From: an uncultured Gemmatimonadota bacterium
Lineage (GTDB): Bacteria > Gemmatimonadota > Gemmatimonadetes > Longimicrobiales > Gaopeijiaceae
Length of the DNA stretch: 5,091 nucleotides
Assembly (NCBI GenBank): GCA_938030915.1
Contig: CALHIO010000346.1
Coordinates: 1 to 5,091, forward strand
Direction: 5' to 3'
In this document: one piece after another, positions 1 through 5,091 of the stretch
Numbering within the stretch: the stretch's first letter is position 1
Layout of the letters: every line of letters begins with the position of its first letter
Translations under genes and position numbers: made by a program
The notes under the pieces: model-generated
What the model was told of the DNA's origin: nothing
Database searches by the model: none
What the model saw: the letters and a program-made list of their open reading frames with translations, nothing else

Positions 1-361
1 CGGAGCGCACCAACAAGGGCAATTCGAACTCACCCTTCACGAGGTAGTCCTGTGCCCCGGCTTGCACCGTCGACACTGCTGCCTCTTCATCCGCGTGGTC
101 CGAGATCACGATGATCGGCACGTCAGGCGCGAACGCGCACGCCCGGTCAAAGGTCACCATCCCCTGACTGTCCGGCAGCTCGAGCGACAGGAGCACCGCA
201 TCGAATCCACCCTGCGTCAGTCGGGCCAGAGCCTGACTGAGTTCTCCGACCCACTCGATGTCGAGCGCACCGTTGTACGCGTCGCTCACAGTCCCTTGGA
301 GATCGCCGGGAAAGGTCTCGTCCGTGTCAACGAGCAAGACCTTGATCGAACGCTGCTGCAA
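1..361 (-). CDS. Response regulator receiver domain protein, 3' end cut by window edge; phosphoacceptor Asp replaced by Ser
   Basis: The first 120 residues are a CheY-like receiver domain. Strand 1 reads KVLLVDTDE (residues 7-15), strand 3 reads FDAVLLSLELPDSQG (53-67), strand 4 reads VPIIVISDHADEEAAV (81-96), followed by AGAQDYLVKG (101-110). Family knowledge: the acidic pair, phosphoacceptor Asp, Thr/Ser and Lys form the active site. Here the first acidic residue (D12), S87 and K109 are kept, the second acidic position is T13, and the phosphoacceptor position is S59 (codon TCG, 185-187), so normal aspartyl phosphorylation looks impossible. No ATG or GTG lies in frame after the upstream TGA at 428-430. 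I chose the TTG at 359-361 because GGGAG (371-375 on this strand) sits 9 bases before it. The gene continues past the window start; similar receivers often precede PAS, kinase or GGDEF/EAL modules, but no output domain is visible. The domain call is firm; the start is moderately sure. Confidence 0.88.
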   Translation of the reverse strand, partial: MQQRSIKVLLVDTDETFPGDLQGTVSDAYNGALDIEWVGELSQALARLTQGGFDAVLLSLELPDSQGMVTFDRACAFAPDVPIIVISDHADEEAAVSTVQAGAQDYLVKGEFELPLLVRS

Positions 362-370
362 AGAACGCCG

Positions 371-375
371 CTCCC
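371..375 (-). promoter_or_regulatory. Ribosome binding site supporting the TTG start of the receiver gene
   Basis: On the minus strand this reads GGGAG, nine bases upstream of the TTG at 361. It decides the start, because the open frame back to the TGA at 428-430 contains no ATG or GTG. Confidence 0.45.
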
Positions 376-649
376 GGCAAAAAGGTTCGCGCGCATGTGG
401 ACGGGGGCGCCCGTGTGGGTCGATCGGTCACACGGAACCTGGAAAAAGGTAACGTCCCGGCGGGGCCGAAGACCACAGGACGCGGGTGGCGCAGGCGCGC
501 CGCATCCGCCCTCGGCCTATTCCTGACGCGACCGCGTTCCAGGCAGCGCTCGAAGAGGATGCAGGCGCCCGGCTGTCGGCGGAAAGACCGTCCACGCGTG
601 TGTTGATTCCGATCCGGGCCAAACCCGACTGGATGGGCGGGTGCCCGGC

Positions 650-673
650 CCCGCAGACGTCGACGTCCGCGGG
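650..673. repeat. 24-bp near-perfect palindrome just after the adaptor gene stop
   Basis: The arms are CCCGC (650-654) and GCGGG (669-673) around two abutting copies of GACGTC (656-667), each itself palindromic, with one A/C mismatch (655/668). It lies 11 bases downstream of the adaptor stop on the minus strand, so it could form a transcript-end hairpin. No T-run follows, so it is not a standard intrinsic terminator. A protein-binding site is the alternative. Confidence 0.5.
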
Positions 674-684
674 ACCGGCTCAGA

Positions 685-1320
685 TCAATTCCGGATCCTC
701 ACCCTGTCGAAACCGTCCCAGCAAGACATGTCCGAAAGGATGACCTCATCACCCTCCATCAGTCCCTCGAGCGCCTGCATGTCGTTCACCGAACTCGCGC
801 CGAGTTGGATCGTCACTCGATCCTCGAAGTCGCCGTCGTCGCTGAGCTTGACGATGCTCACCCGCTGGTTGGCCTGACCGAAGGTCGGGCGTCCCACGTA
901 CGGAACGTCGTCGAGGCGCTCGATAATCACGTTACCGTCCACGCTCAGGTCCGGGCGCGCGGAGGGCGGCAGATCGGGTGGTAGCGTCACATCGATCGTG
1001 ACCGTCCCGTTCCGGACCGCGCGATCGATGCGGGTTATGGTGCCCTGAATGGTGTCCGTGCGCGTGTCGATCAGCGCGGTCTGGCCGATGACGATGTCCT
1101 GGGCCTGCGTCTGGGTGATGCGGATCTCGGCCTTCAGTCGACACGGAACCACCACCCGAGACAGCTTCCGGCCCGACTGGACCCACGGCCCCTCCTGCAG
1201 CGGGATGTCGAGGGCGGCCAACACGCCTCCGACGGGGACGTCCACCTGCATCGACTCGAGTCGGTCACGGTTGAAGCGAACCAGATCGTTGAGTCGATCG
1301 ATCTGCTCCTCCTGAGCTGC
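685..1320 (-). pseudogene. 3' half of an HlyD/RND-type periplasmic adaptor (membrane fusion protein), N-terminal half deleted
   Basis: About 211 residues remain of a protein normally near 400. They begin in the returning helix of the coiled-coil hairpin (AAQEEQIDRLNDLVRF) and then enter the second half of the lipoyl domain (VPVGGVLAALDIPLQEGPWVQSG). Beta-barrel and membrane-proximal segments follow, with RLKAEIRI, ARPDLSVDGNV and VPYVGRPTFGQ, and an apparently natural C-terminus, ILSDMSCWDGFDRVRIRN. Family knowledge: such adaptors link an inner-membrane ABC or RND pump to TolC in the periplasm. The signal or anchor, the first lipoyl half and the outgoing helix are absent. The frame stays open only back to a TGA at 1366-1368, and the stretch before 1320 in this frame is not adaptor-like. 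The first in-frame ATG (1251) lies inside the remnant. The preceding DNA belongs to the tolC remnant in another frame, so the gene was truncated by deletion. A reinitiated fragment might be made but should not work as an adaptor. Confidence 0.82.
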
Positions 1321-2405
1321 GAGCAGTCCTGGTTCGTGTAGCCGGATAAACCACCCGCGAGCCCGTCATTGAGCGTGTTGTTGAATTCGCAGCTGCCGAA
1401 CTGAGCATCGGCGATCCGACGGGCCTGGCTTTCGACTTAGGCGGAGCTGAGCGCCTCTTGAGCCTGCCCGCGCATCGACGCGGAGACCCGGAGCGACGGC
1501 AGGTACTGGCTGGTCGCAGCCTGACGGGCCGCCGCGCGTGAGGCATGCTCCTGCGCTTGAAACGAACGAAGCGAGGGATGCTCCTACGTCGACATGACGA
1601 GGGGGTCGCTCACCTCGAAGTCGGGCTCGAAGACCTCGAATTCGCTCGAGTGGCGCATATCACCGGGCACGATCACGCCGATCTGCTCGGAAAGCATCAG
1701 TCTCGCCTGGCGAAGATCCCGTTCCGCCTGAATCAACACCACCTCCGCCCGGCCGAGATCCACCTCCGCCTGTTTCCCCTCGGTTCTTGCCGCCGGCCCC
1801 ATCTCGACCCGCGTGTTGACGATCCGAAGATTCTGACGGGCGCGATCGAGCTGTCTTTGTGCCACATCGACCCCGTCCTCCGCTCGAAGCACGGTCATGT
1901 ACTGAAAGCCGACCCGTGAATCGAGCTCGAACTCGGGCGATGTGCTCCGCGCCTCCGTCGCCCGTCTGTTCGCCCGTGCTGCGGGGACGCCAAAGATCGA
2001 CCGGCCGTCGATCCTCATGCTGGCGTCGATTCCGTAACCGGTATAAAGCCAATCCGTTCTTTGTCCCTCGAATACGAACGAACCGAAGCGCTGCGCACCG
2101 GCCTCCTGCCAGGGCCCGCCGATGTTCGTGGTGACCGAAGGCACGAACTGCGCCCACGCCTCCCGGACCTGCCAGTCCGCCGCGGCTTGATCGTTCGCGG
2201 TGCTGAGAAACGTCGGGTTGTTCGATTTCGCAAGGGCGATCGCGTCGTCCAACGTCAACTCGTCCGGCACCTGCTGCCCCAGCAGTCCGACCGCGGAAAG
2301 CGCCAGAAGCACGACTCCCAGCACGAGGGCCCAGACCGCGATTCGATCGACGGTGTTGACCATCGCCTCGTTCGCCGCTCGTTCACTCTTTGACGCGTGC
2401 ATCAT
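1321..2405 (-). pseudogene. TolC-family outer membrane efflux protein, broken by two in-frame stops and truncated at the C-terminus
   Basis: Starting at ATG 2405, the frame gives a hydrophobic export signal (about residues 22-43, VWALVLGVVLLALSAVGLLG). The first TolC repeat follows: LTLDDAIALAKSNNP at 50-64, AQFVPSVTTNIGG at 85-97, the YGIDASMRIDG strand, and a long amphipathic helix pair ending near LMLSEQIGV. A TAG at 1584-1586 stops it after 273 residues. The same frame then continues with unmistakable TolC second-repeat sequence (EHPSLRSFQAQEHASRAAAR, then SQYLPSLRVSASMRG), meets a TAA at 1437-1439, and carries on with CEFNNTLND and GYTNQDCS until about 1321. About 360 codons are recognisable, against perhaps 450-520 in a whole protein. 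The last helices are missing and adaptor sequence follows immediately. Two stops plus truncation mean a dead gene, unless the assembly is wrong. Family role: an outer-membrane and periplasmic channel of a tripartite exporter. Confidence 0.85.
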
Positions 2406-2410
2406 CCCGT

Positions 2411-2415
2411 CCTCC
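2411..2415 (-). promoter_or_regulatory. Shine-Dalgarno sequence fixing the start of the tolC remnant
   Basis: On the minus strand GGAGG lies five bases before the ATG at 2403-2405 and eight before a second, adjacent ATG at 2400-2402. The open frame runs on upstream to 2651, but that part is Arg/Pro-rich and unlike TolC. This strong site and the signal peptide that follows argue for one of the paired ATGs. Confidence 0.6.
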
Positions 2416-2441
2416 CTCTCCAGTCTCCACCTCACCGCAGT

Positions 2442-2465
2442 CCGGGCAGGCCTGCGCAGGCCCGG
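2442..2465. repeat. Inverted repeat in the tolC leader
   Basis: CCGGGC (2442-2447) and GCCCGG (2460-2465) are complementary 6-base arms around a 12-base centre. That centre overlaps a perfect 10-bp palindrome, CCTGCGCAGG (2451-2460). It lies about 36-60 bases before the tolC start codon, so it could be a leader hairpin or an operator. GC-rich DNA makes such matches fairly common. Confidence 0.35.
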
Positions 2466-2596
2466 CTGCTCCTGACCAGACCGAACATGCTCGACCGGAG
2501 CCGGCGGGCTGATCACCGACCCTTCCCCACGCATCCCGTCACCCTCCGGCCGAGCATAAGGTTCGCTCTGGTTGCTCTGTACCATTCGTAAGCGTC

Positions 2597-2614
2597 GTGC
2601 AAAAAGTTTCGCAC
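2597..2614. repeat. Imperfect inverted repeat in the divergent intergenic region
   Basis: GTGC (2597-2600) and GCAC (2611-2614) flank an A/T-rich centre that extends the pairing to about seven or eight base pairs with one G-T pair. It lies in the A/T-rich patch between divergent genes, where a regulator site or a hairpin near a transcription start would be plausible. Confidence 0.3.
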
Positions 2615-2626
2615 CCGTCCATCGCG

Positions 2627-2640
2627 CGGATTTGAATCCG
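2627..2640. promoter_or_regulatory. Perfect 14-bp palindrome, candidate operator
   Basis: CGGATT-TG-AATCCG has two exact 6-base arms with a 2-base spacer, the geometry of a small dimeric-repressor site. It lies 13 bases from the imperfect repeat at 2597-2614 and between two divergent genes. No regulator gene is next to it in the window, so the assignment is by form and place only. Confidence 0.4.
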
Positions 2641-2761
2641 GTCATGTCCACGGTCTCGGTTCACCGGAGAGCACGTTCACCGCGCCCCGTTGGCGATCAC
2701 CGGTCCCGCCGCCCAAGCCGCACCGGACGATGCGGGGGACGCGAGGAGCGCGTCGGGCTCC

Positions 2762-2767
2762 TATCTT
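2762..2767 (+). promoter_or_regulatory. Candidate -10 element of the hydrolase gene
   Basis: TATCTT lies 35 bases before the ATG at 2803, which would give a leader of roughly 30 bases. The place of the -35 box (about 2739-2744) reads ACGCGA, a poor match, so the call is weak. Confidence 0.25.
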
Positions 2768-2802
2768 CCCGCGCCGCTAACGGATCCACTGCTACGAGTC
2801 CC

Positions 2803-4851
2803 ATGACGCACCGCCTCATCCTCGTCACCACACTCATCGCCGTGGCGATCGGGACGGATCGCGGAGCCGCTCAGGCCCCGACCCCGACCCCATGCACCGC
2901 CGAGCAGCATCGTCACTTCGACTTCTGGGAGGGGCGTTGGGTCGTGCGCGCGTCCAACGGCGGACTCGCGGGCCACAACACCCTCTCGGTCTCGCTCGGC
3001 GAGTGCGTCCTTCGCGAACACTACACGACCCCTCTCGGATATGAGGGTCGGAGCCTGAGCGCGTACGACGCCTCGCGGGGGGTCTGGCACCAGACGTGGG
3101 TGGACAACCAGGGGCTGCTTCTCGTCCTCGAAGGAGGATTCGAGGATGAGGCGATGGTCATGCGGGGCGAAACCACGGGCCCCGACGGTGCACGCGTACT
3201 GAACCGGATCACCTGGTCTCGGCTCGACGCCTCCGGTGACCAGGTACGCCAGCACTGGGAGGTTTCGTCCGACGGCGGGCAGACGTGGTCCACGTCGTTC
3301 GACGGTCATTATCGGCGTCAGAGTAGCGGGCTGGACTGGGACGTGCTGATTCAGGGCGGTACGGTCGTGAATGGAACCGGCCAAGCACGGTTCAGGGCGG
3401 ACGTCGCCGTGCGCGGAGACCGGATCGTCCGGGTGTCGCGTGCGCCCCTCGACCGTTCACGTGCCGCCCGCGTGATCGACGCGACCGGCCGGGTGGTCAG
3501 CCCTGGCTTCGTGGACATCCACACGCATCTGGATCCCCTCATGCGGCTCCCGGGTGGCGAAAGCCACGTCCGCCAGGGCGTCACGACGGCTCTCGGGGGG
3601 CCCGACGGCAGCGCTCCATGGCCGCTCGATGCCTATCAGGAGGATGCGCAGGCACTGGGCCTCGGTCTGAACGTCGGCTTCATGGTCGGGCACAACACAG
3701 TGCGGCGAGAAGTCATGGGACTCGCCAATCGAGCCCCGACCGACGCGGAGCTGCAGCGGATGGAAGAGTTGGTGGCGCTCGGGATGGACCAGGGGGCCTG
3801 GGGCATCTCGACCGGGCTGAAATACCTTCCCGGAGCCTTCGCAGAGATCGACGAGGTCGTGGCGCTCTCGCGCGTCGCCGGGGAACGGGGCGGCTTCTAC
3901 ACCTCCCATTTGAGGGAGGAAGGGCTGGGGCTCCTGGACGGGGTCGGTGAAGCACTGGAGATCGGCCGCCGGGCGGATATTCCGATCGTGCTCACGCACC
4001 ACAAGGTCGTGGGACAGCCCATGTGGGGCGCATCCGCCACGACGCTCGCCATGGTCGATTCGGCCCGGAGTGCCGGGACCGATGTCATGATCGATCAGTA
4101 CCCGTATACCGCCAGCTATTCGGGCATCACGATCCTCGTCCCGGCGTGGGCGATGGCGGGCGGAACGGACTCTCTCCTCGCCCGGGCCGACGACCCCGTG
4201 CTGGGAGACAGCGTACTGGCAGGGATCGAGTACAACATCATCAACGATCGCGGCGGAAACGATCTGAGGCGGGTCCAGTTCGGGCTGGTCCCGTGGGACC
4301 CTTCCCTCGAAGGACTCACGCTGCACGATTGGGCGGTTCGGGATGGACTGGAGCCGACCCCCGAGACGGGAGCCCGCCTGGTCATTGAAGCAGTCCGACG
4401 CGGAGGGGCCAGCGGGATCTACCACGCCATGGACGAGGCGGATGTAGAAGCCATCATGGCCCACCCCCAGACGATGATCGGATCCGACGGACGACTCGTC
4501 GCCCCCGGAGATGGCCATCCGCACCCGAGATGGTACGGGACATTCCCGCGAGTCCTTGGTCTCTATGCCCGCGAACGTGGAGTCCTCACGCTCGAGCAGG
4601 CGATCCGGAAGATGACGGCCATGCCTGCGGAGCGGATCGGTCTACGCGAGCGGGGACAGGTCAGGGCCGGCTGGTTCGCGGATCTCGTCGTCTTCGATCC
4701 GGAGACGGTGATCGACCGGTCGACGTTCCAGGAACCACATCAGTACCCGGTGGGAATCGACTGGGTTCTGGTCAATGGCCAGGTGACGGTCGAGGACGGG
4801 ACGTATCGGGACGTGAGGGCCGGATCGGTGCTCAAGCGCGGGAGGAACTGA
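2803..4851 (+). CDS. Secreted two-domain protein: N-terminal DUF1579-like domain fused to a D-aminoacylase-type amidohydrolase
   Basis: The protein has 682 residues. Residues 1-24 are a signal peptide (MTHRLILVTTLIAVAIG, cleavage probably after GAAQA), so it is exported. Residues 31-172 are a DUF1579-like domain: HFDFWEGRWVV (38-48), GEC at 66-68, SAYDASRGVWHQTWVD (86-101), RQHWEVSSDGGQTW (149-162), with C31 and C68 as a possible disulfide. Residues 178-682 are an N-acyl-D-amino-acid deacylase (COG3653-type): VLIQGGTVVNGTG (181-193), PGFVDIHTH with metal ligands H240 and H242, then SHLRE (H369), THHK (H399), and IGSDG with likely catalytic D562. VLVNGQ near the end is the usual amidohydrolase closing strand. 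Known relatives hydrolyse N-acyl-D-amino acids; the substrate here is unknown. The usual metal-ligand Cys (GNCG) aligns with D268 (GGPDG). I chose ATG 2803 because it starts the signal peptide; the upstream open frame back to 2572 is Arg-rich. The ribosome site is weak (ACGAG, 2794-2798). No frame break is visible between the domains. Confidence 0.9.
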   Translation: MTHRLILVTTLIAVAIGTDRGAAQAPTPTPCTAEQHRHFDFWEGRWVVRASNGGLAGHNTLSVSLGECVLREHYTTPLGYEGRSLSAYDASRGVWHQTWVDNQGLLLVLEGGFEDEAMVMRGETTGPDGARVLNRITWSRLDASGDQVRQHWEVSSDGGQTWSTSFDGHYRRQSSGLDWDVLIQGGTVVNGTGQARFRADVAVRGDRIVRVSRAPLDRSRAARVIDATGRVVSPGFVDIHTHLDPLMRLPGGESHVRQGVTTALGGPDGSAPWPLDAYQEDAQALGLGLNVGFMVGHNTVRREVMGLANRAPTDAELQRMEELVALGMDQGAWGISTGLKYLPGAFAEIDEVVALSRVAGERGGFYTSHLREEGLGLLDGVGEALEIGRRADIPIVLTHHKVVGQPMWGASATTLAMVDSARSAGTDVMIDQYPYTASYSGITILVPAWAMAGGTDSLLARADDPVLGDSVLAGIEYNIINDRGGNDLRRVQFGLVPWDPSLEGLTLHDWAVRDGLEPTPETGARLVIEAVRRGGASGIYHAMDEADVEAIMAHPQTMIGSDGRLVAPGDGHPHPRWYGTFPRVLGLYARERGVLTLEQAIRKMTAMPAERIGLRERGQVRAGWFADLVVFDPETVIDRSTFQEPHQYPVGIDWVLVNGQVTVEDGTYRDVRAGSVLKRGRN

Positions 4852-4860
4852 GCGTCACGC

Positions 4861-4878
4861 GGGGCAGTCCGAGGCCCC
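4861..4878. terminator. Possible hairpin between convergent genes
   Basis: GGGGC (4861-4865) can pair with GCCCC (4874-4878) across an 8-base loop, in the 36-base gap between the hydrolase stop and the DinB-like stop. There is no T-run on either strand, so an intrinsic terminator is doubtful. The placement is its main support. Confidence 0.25.
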
Positions 4879-4887
4879 GGGTTCCGT

Positions 4888-5091
4888 TCACGTCGGGGAC
4901 TGCTCTCCCAGCCGTTGGTAGTAGAGCTGTCCGAGATGCCATCCGAGGTGCCAGATCGTGTGGATCAGGTATCCGCGGCTGGTGATTCCCTCCATGTGAG
5001 CGGGCGTGTCGCCAGGGTATACCTGCCCAAGTTCCTCGTCGGTGAGCCCGTTCAGGACCGGGACTACCACCGCGCGGCAGCCCTCGATCCG
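4888..5091 (-). CDS. DinB/DUF664-like four-helix protein, C-terminal part (5' end beyond window)
   Basis: The last 67 residues are visible and end at a TGA (4888-4890). They contain a loop-helix segment, PVLNGLTDEELGQVYPG, and a final helix, LIHTIWHLGWHLGQLYYQR. Its HxxxH followed by GQ matches the metal-binding helix 4 of DinB/YfiT-like proteins; the third His ligand normally sits in an earlier helix, outside the window. Family knowledge: these are metal-dependent four-helix bundles, some acting as thiol transferases, many without known substrate. The frame is open to the window edge, so I treat it as a partial gene and not as one starting at the internal GTG at 5068-5070. It is convergent with the hydrolase, 36 bases away, and no functional tie is evident. 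Confidence 0.78.
   Translation of the reverse strand, partial: RIEGCRAVVVPVLNGLTDEELGQVYPGDTPAHMEGITSRGYLIHTIWHLGWHLGQLYYQRLGEQSPT

Larger units (their letters stand above)
362..684. other. Gap between the receiver gene and the adaptor remnant; no convincing gene
   Basis: I see no protein I recognise on either strand. A 64-codon minus-strand frame (428-622) ends at the TGA that also closes the receiver frame, but its Arg/Ala/Ser-rich translation looks like chance. For an intact export operon one would expect an ABC or RND pump gene here, and I find no trace of one. The minus strand has a T-rich stretch, GTTACCTTTTT (443-453), about 85 bases before the receiver TTG. It could hold a weak -10 element (TACCTT, 446-451), but I see no matching -35 box. 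The receiver gene's promoter probably lies in this gap. Confidence 0.5.
2406..2802. promoter_or_regulatory. Divergent intergenic region between the tolC remnant and the hydrolase gene
   Basis: About 400 bases separate the two divergent starts. Frames run through it on both strands in continuity with the flanking genes, but the translations are Arg/Pro-rich and look non-coding. It holds three inverted repeats (listed separately), the tolC ribosome binding site and a weak candidate -10 for the hydrolase. The A/T-rich patch at about 2548-2640 is the likeliest site for divergent promoters and operator binding. I could not find a confident sigma-70 -35/-10 pair on either strand. Confidence 0.5.

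Noticed and set aside
62..526. 154-codon plus-strand frame at the left end
   Set aside because: It overlaps the receiver domain, whose motifs are clear on the minus strand. The translation is Arg-rich and has no motif.
428..622. 64-codon minus-strand frame between the adaptor remnant and the receiver gene
   Set aside because: It has no recognisable motif, an Arg/Ala/Ser-rich translation and no good ribosome site that I can see. It cannot be joined to the receiver because of the TGA at 428-430.
1265..1546. 93-codon minus-strand frame across the tolC-adaptor junction
   Set aside because: It is Arg/Ser/Pro-rich, and the two neighbouring frames carry the recognisable TolC and adaptor sequence. 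It is open by chance.
1545..1919. 124-codon plus-strand frame over the tolC remnant
   Set aside because: TolC motifs read clearly on the other strand; this frame is its shadow.
2627..2640. tRNA T-arm-like sequence (TTCAAAT on the minus strand)
   Set aside because: The flanking bases do not give a five-pair T stem, and no acceptor, anticodon or D arm is found around it. The palindrome explains it better.
2761..3384. 207-codon minus-strand frame over the hydrolase start and DUF1579-like domain
   Set aside because: It is antisense to a domain whose motifs are clear on the plus strand. The translation has no recognisable motif.
3457..4524. 355-codon open frame on the minus strand, antisense to the hydrolase
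   Set aside because: It mirrors the codon pattern of the plus-strand gene, is rich in Arg, Asp, His and Gly, and resembles no family I know. Long antisense frames are usual in GC-rich genes.
1..5091. CRISPR array, insertion sequence or attachment site
   Set aside because: I saw no spaced direct repeats, no transposase or integrase sequence and no terminal inverted repeats around the tolC-adaptor scar.

Overview
The window looks like chromosomal DNA of a GC-rich, Gram-negative-type bacterium. It has an outer-membrane TolC-type factor, a periplasmic adaptor and a secreted hydrolase. The flavour of the proteins suggests Gemmatimonadota or a related soil or marine phylum such as Acidobacteriota. 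That placement is from memory of these families and is not proven by the sequence.

Layout from left to right. (1) Positions 1-361, minus strand: the start of a response-regulator gene cut by the window edge. It is a receiver domain read from a TTG codon, and the usual phosphoacceptor Asp is Ser. (2) Positions 362-684: a gap with no convincing gene, holding a near-perfect 24-bp palindrome just after the next gene's stop and only weak promoter candidates. (3) Positions 685-2405, minus strand: the ruin of an efflux operon. The 5' two thirds of a tolC-like gene, broken by two in-frame stops (TAG at 1584-1586, TAA at 1437-1439), runs directly at about 1320 into the 3' half of an HlyD/RND-type membrane-fusion-protein gene in another frame. 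The missing end of tolC and start of the adaptor imply an internal deletion, by my estimate of the order of 1 kb. No pump gene follows. (4) Positions 2406-2802: a divergent intergenic region with several inverted repeats. (5) Positions 2803-4851, plus strand: one uninterrupted 682-residue secreted protein joining a DUF1579-like domain to a D-aminoacylase-type amidohydrolase. (6) Positions 4888-5091, minus strand: the C-terminal end of a DinB-like four-helix protein, convergent with the hydrolase and 36 bases from it.

How the parts relate. The tolC and adaptor remnants once formed a co-transcribed tripartite export system that is now almost certainly dead. The hydrolase is transcribed away from it and should be exported; it probably removes acyl groups from N-acylated D-amino acids or related amides. 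The receiver and DinB fragments have no visible functional link to it.

The points most worth a second look are the two-domain hydrolase with an apparent Cys-to-Asp change at a metal-ligand position, the receiver without its phosphorylation site, and the tolC-adaptor deletion scar.
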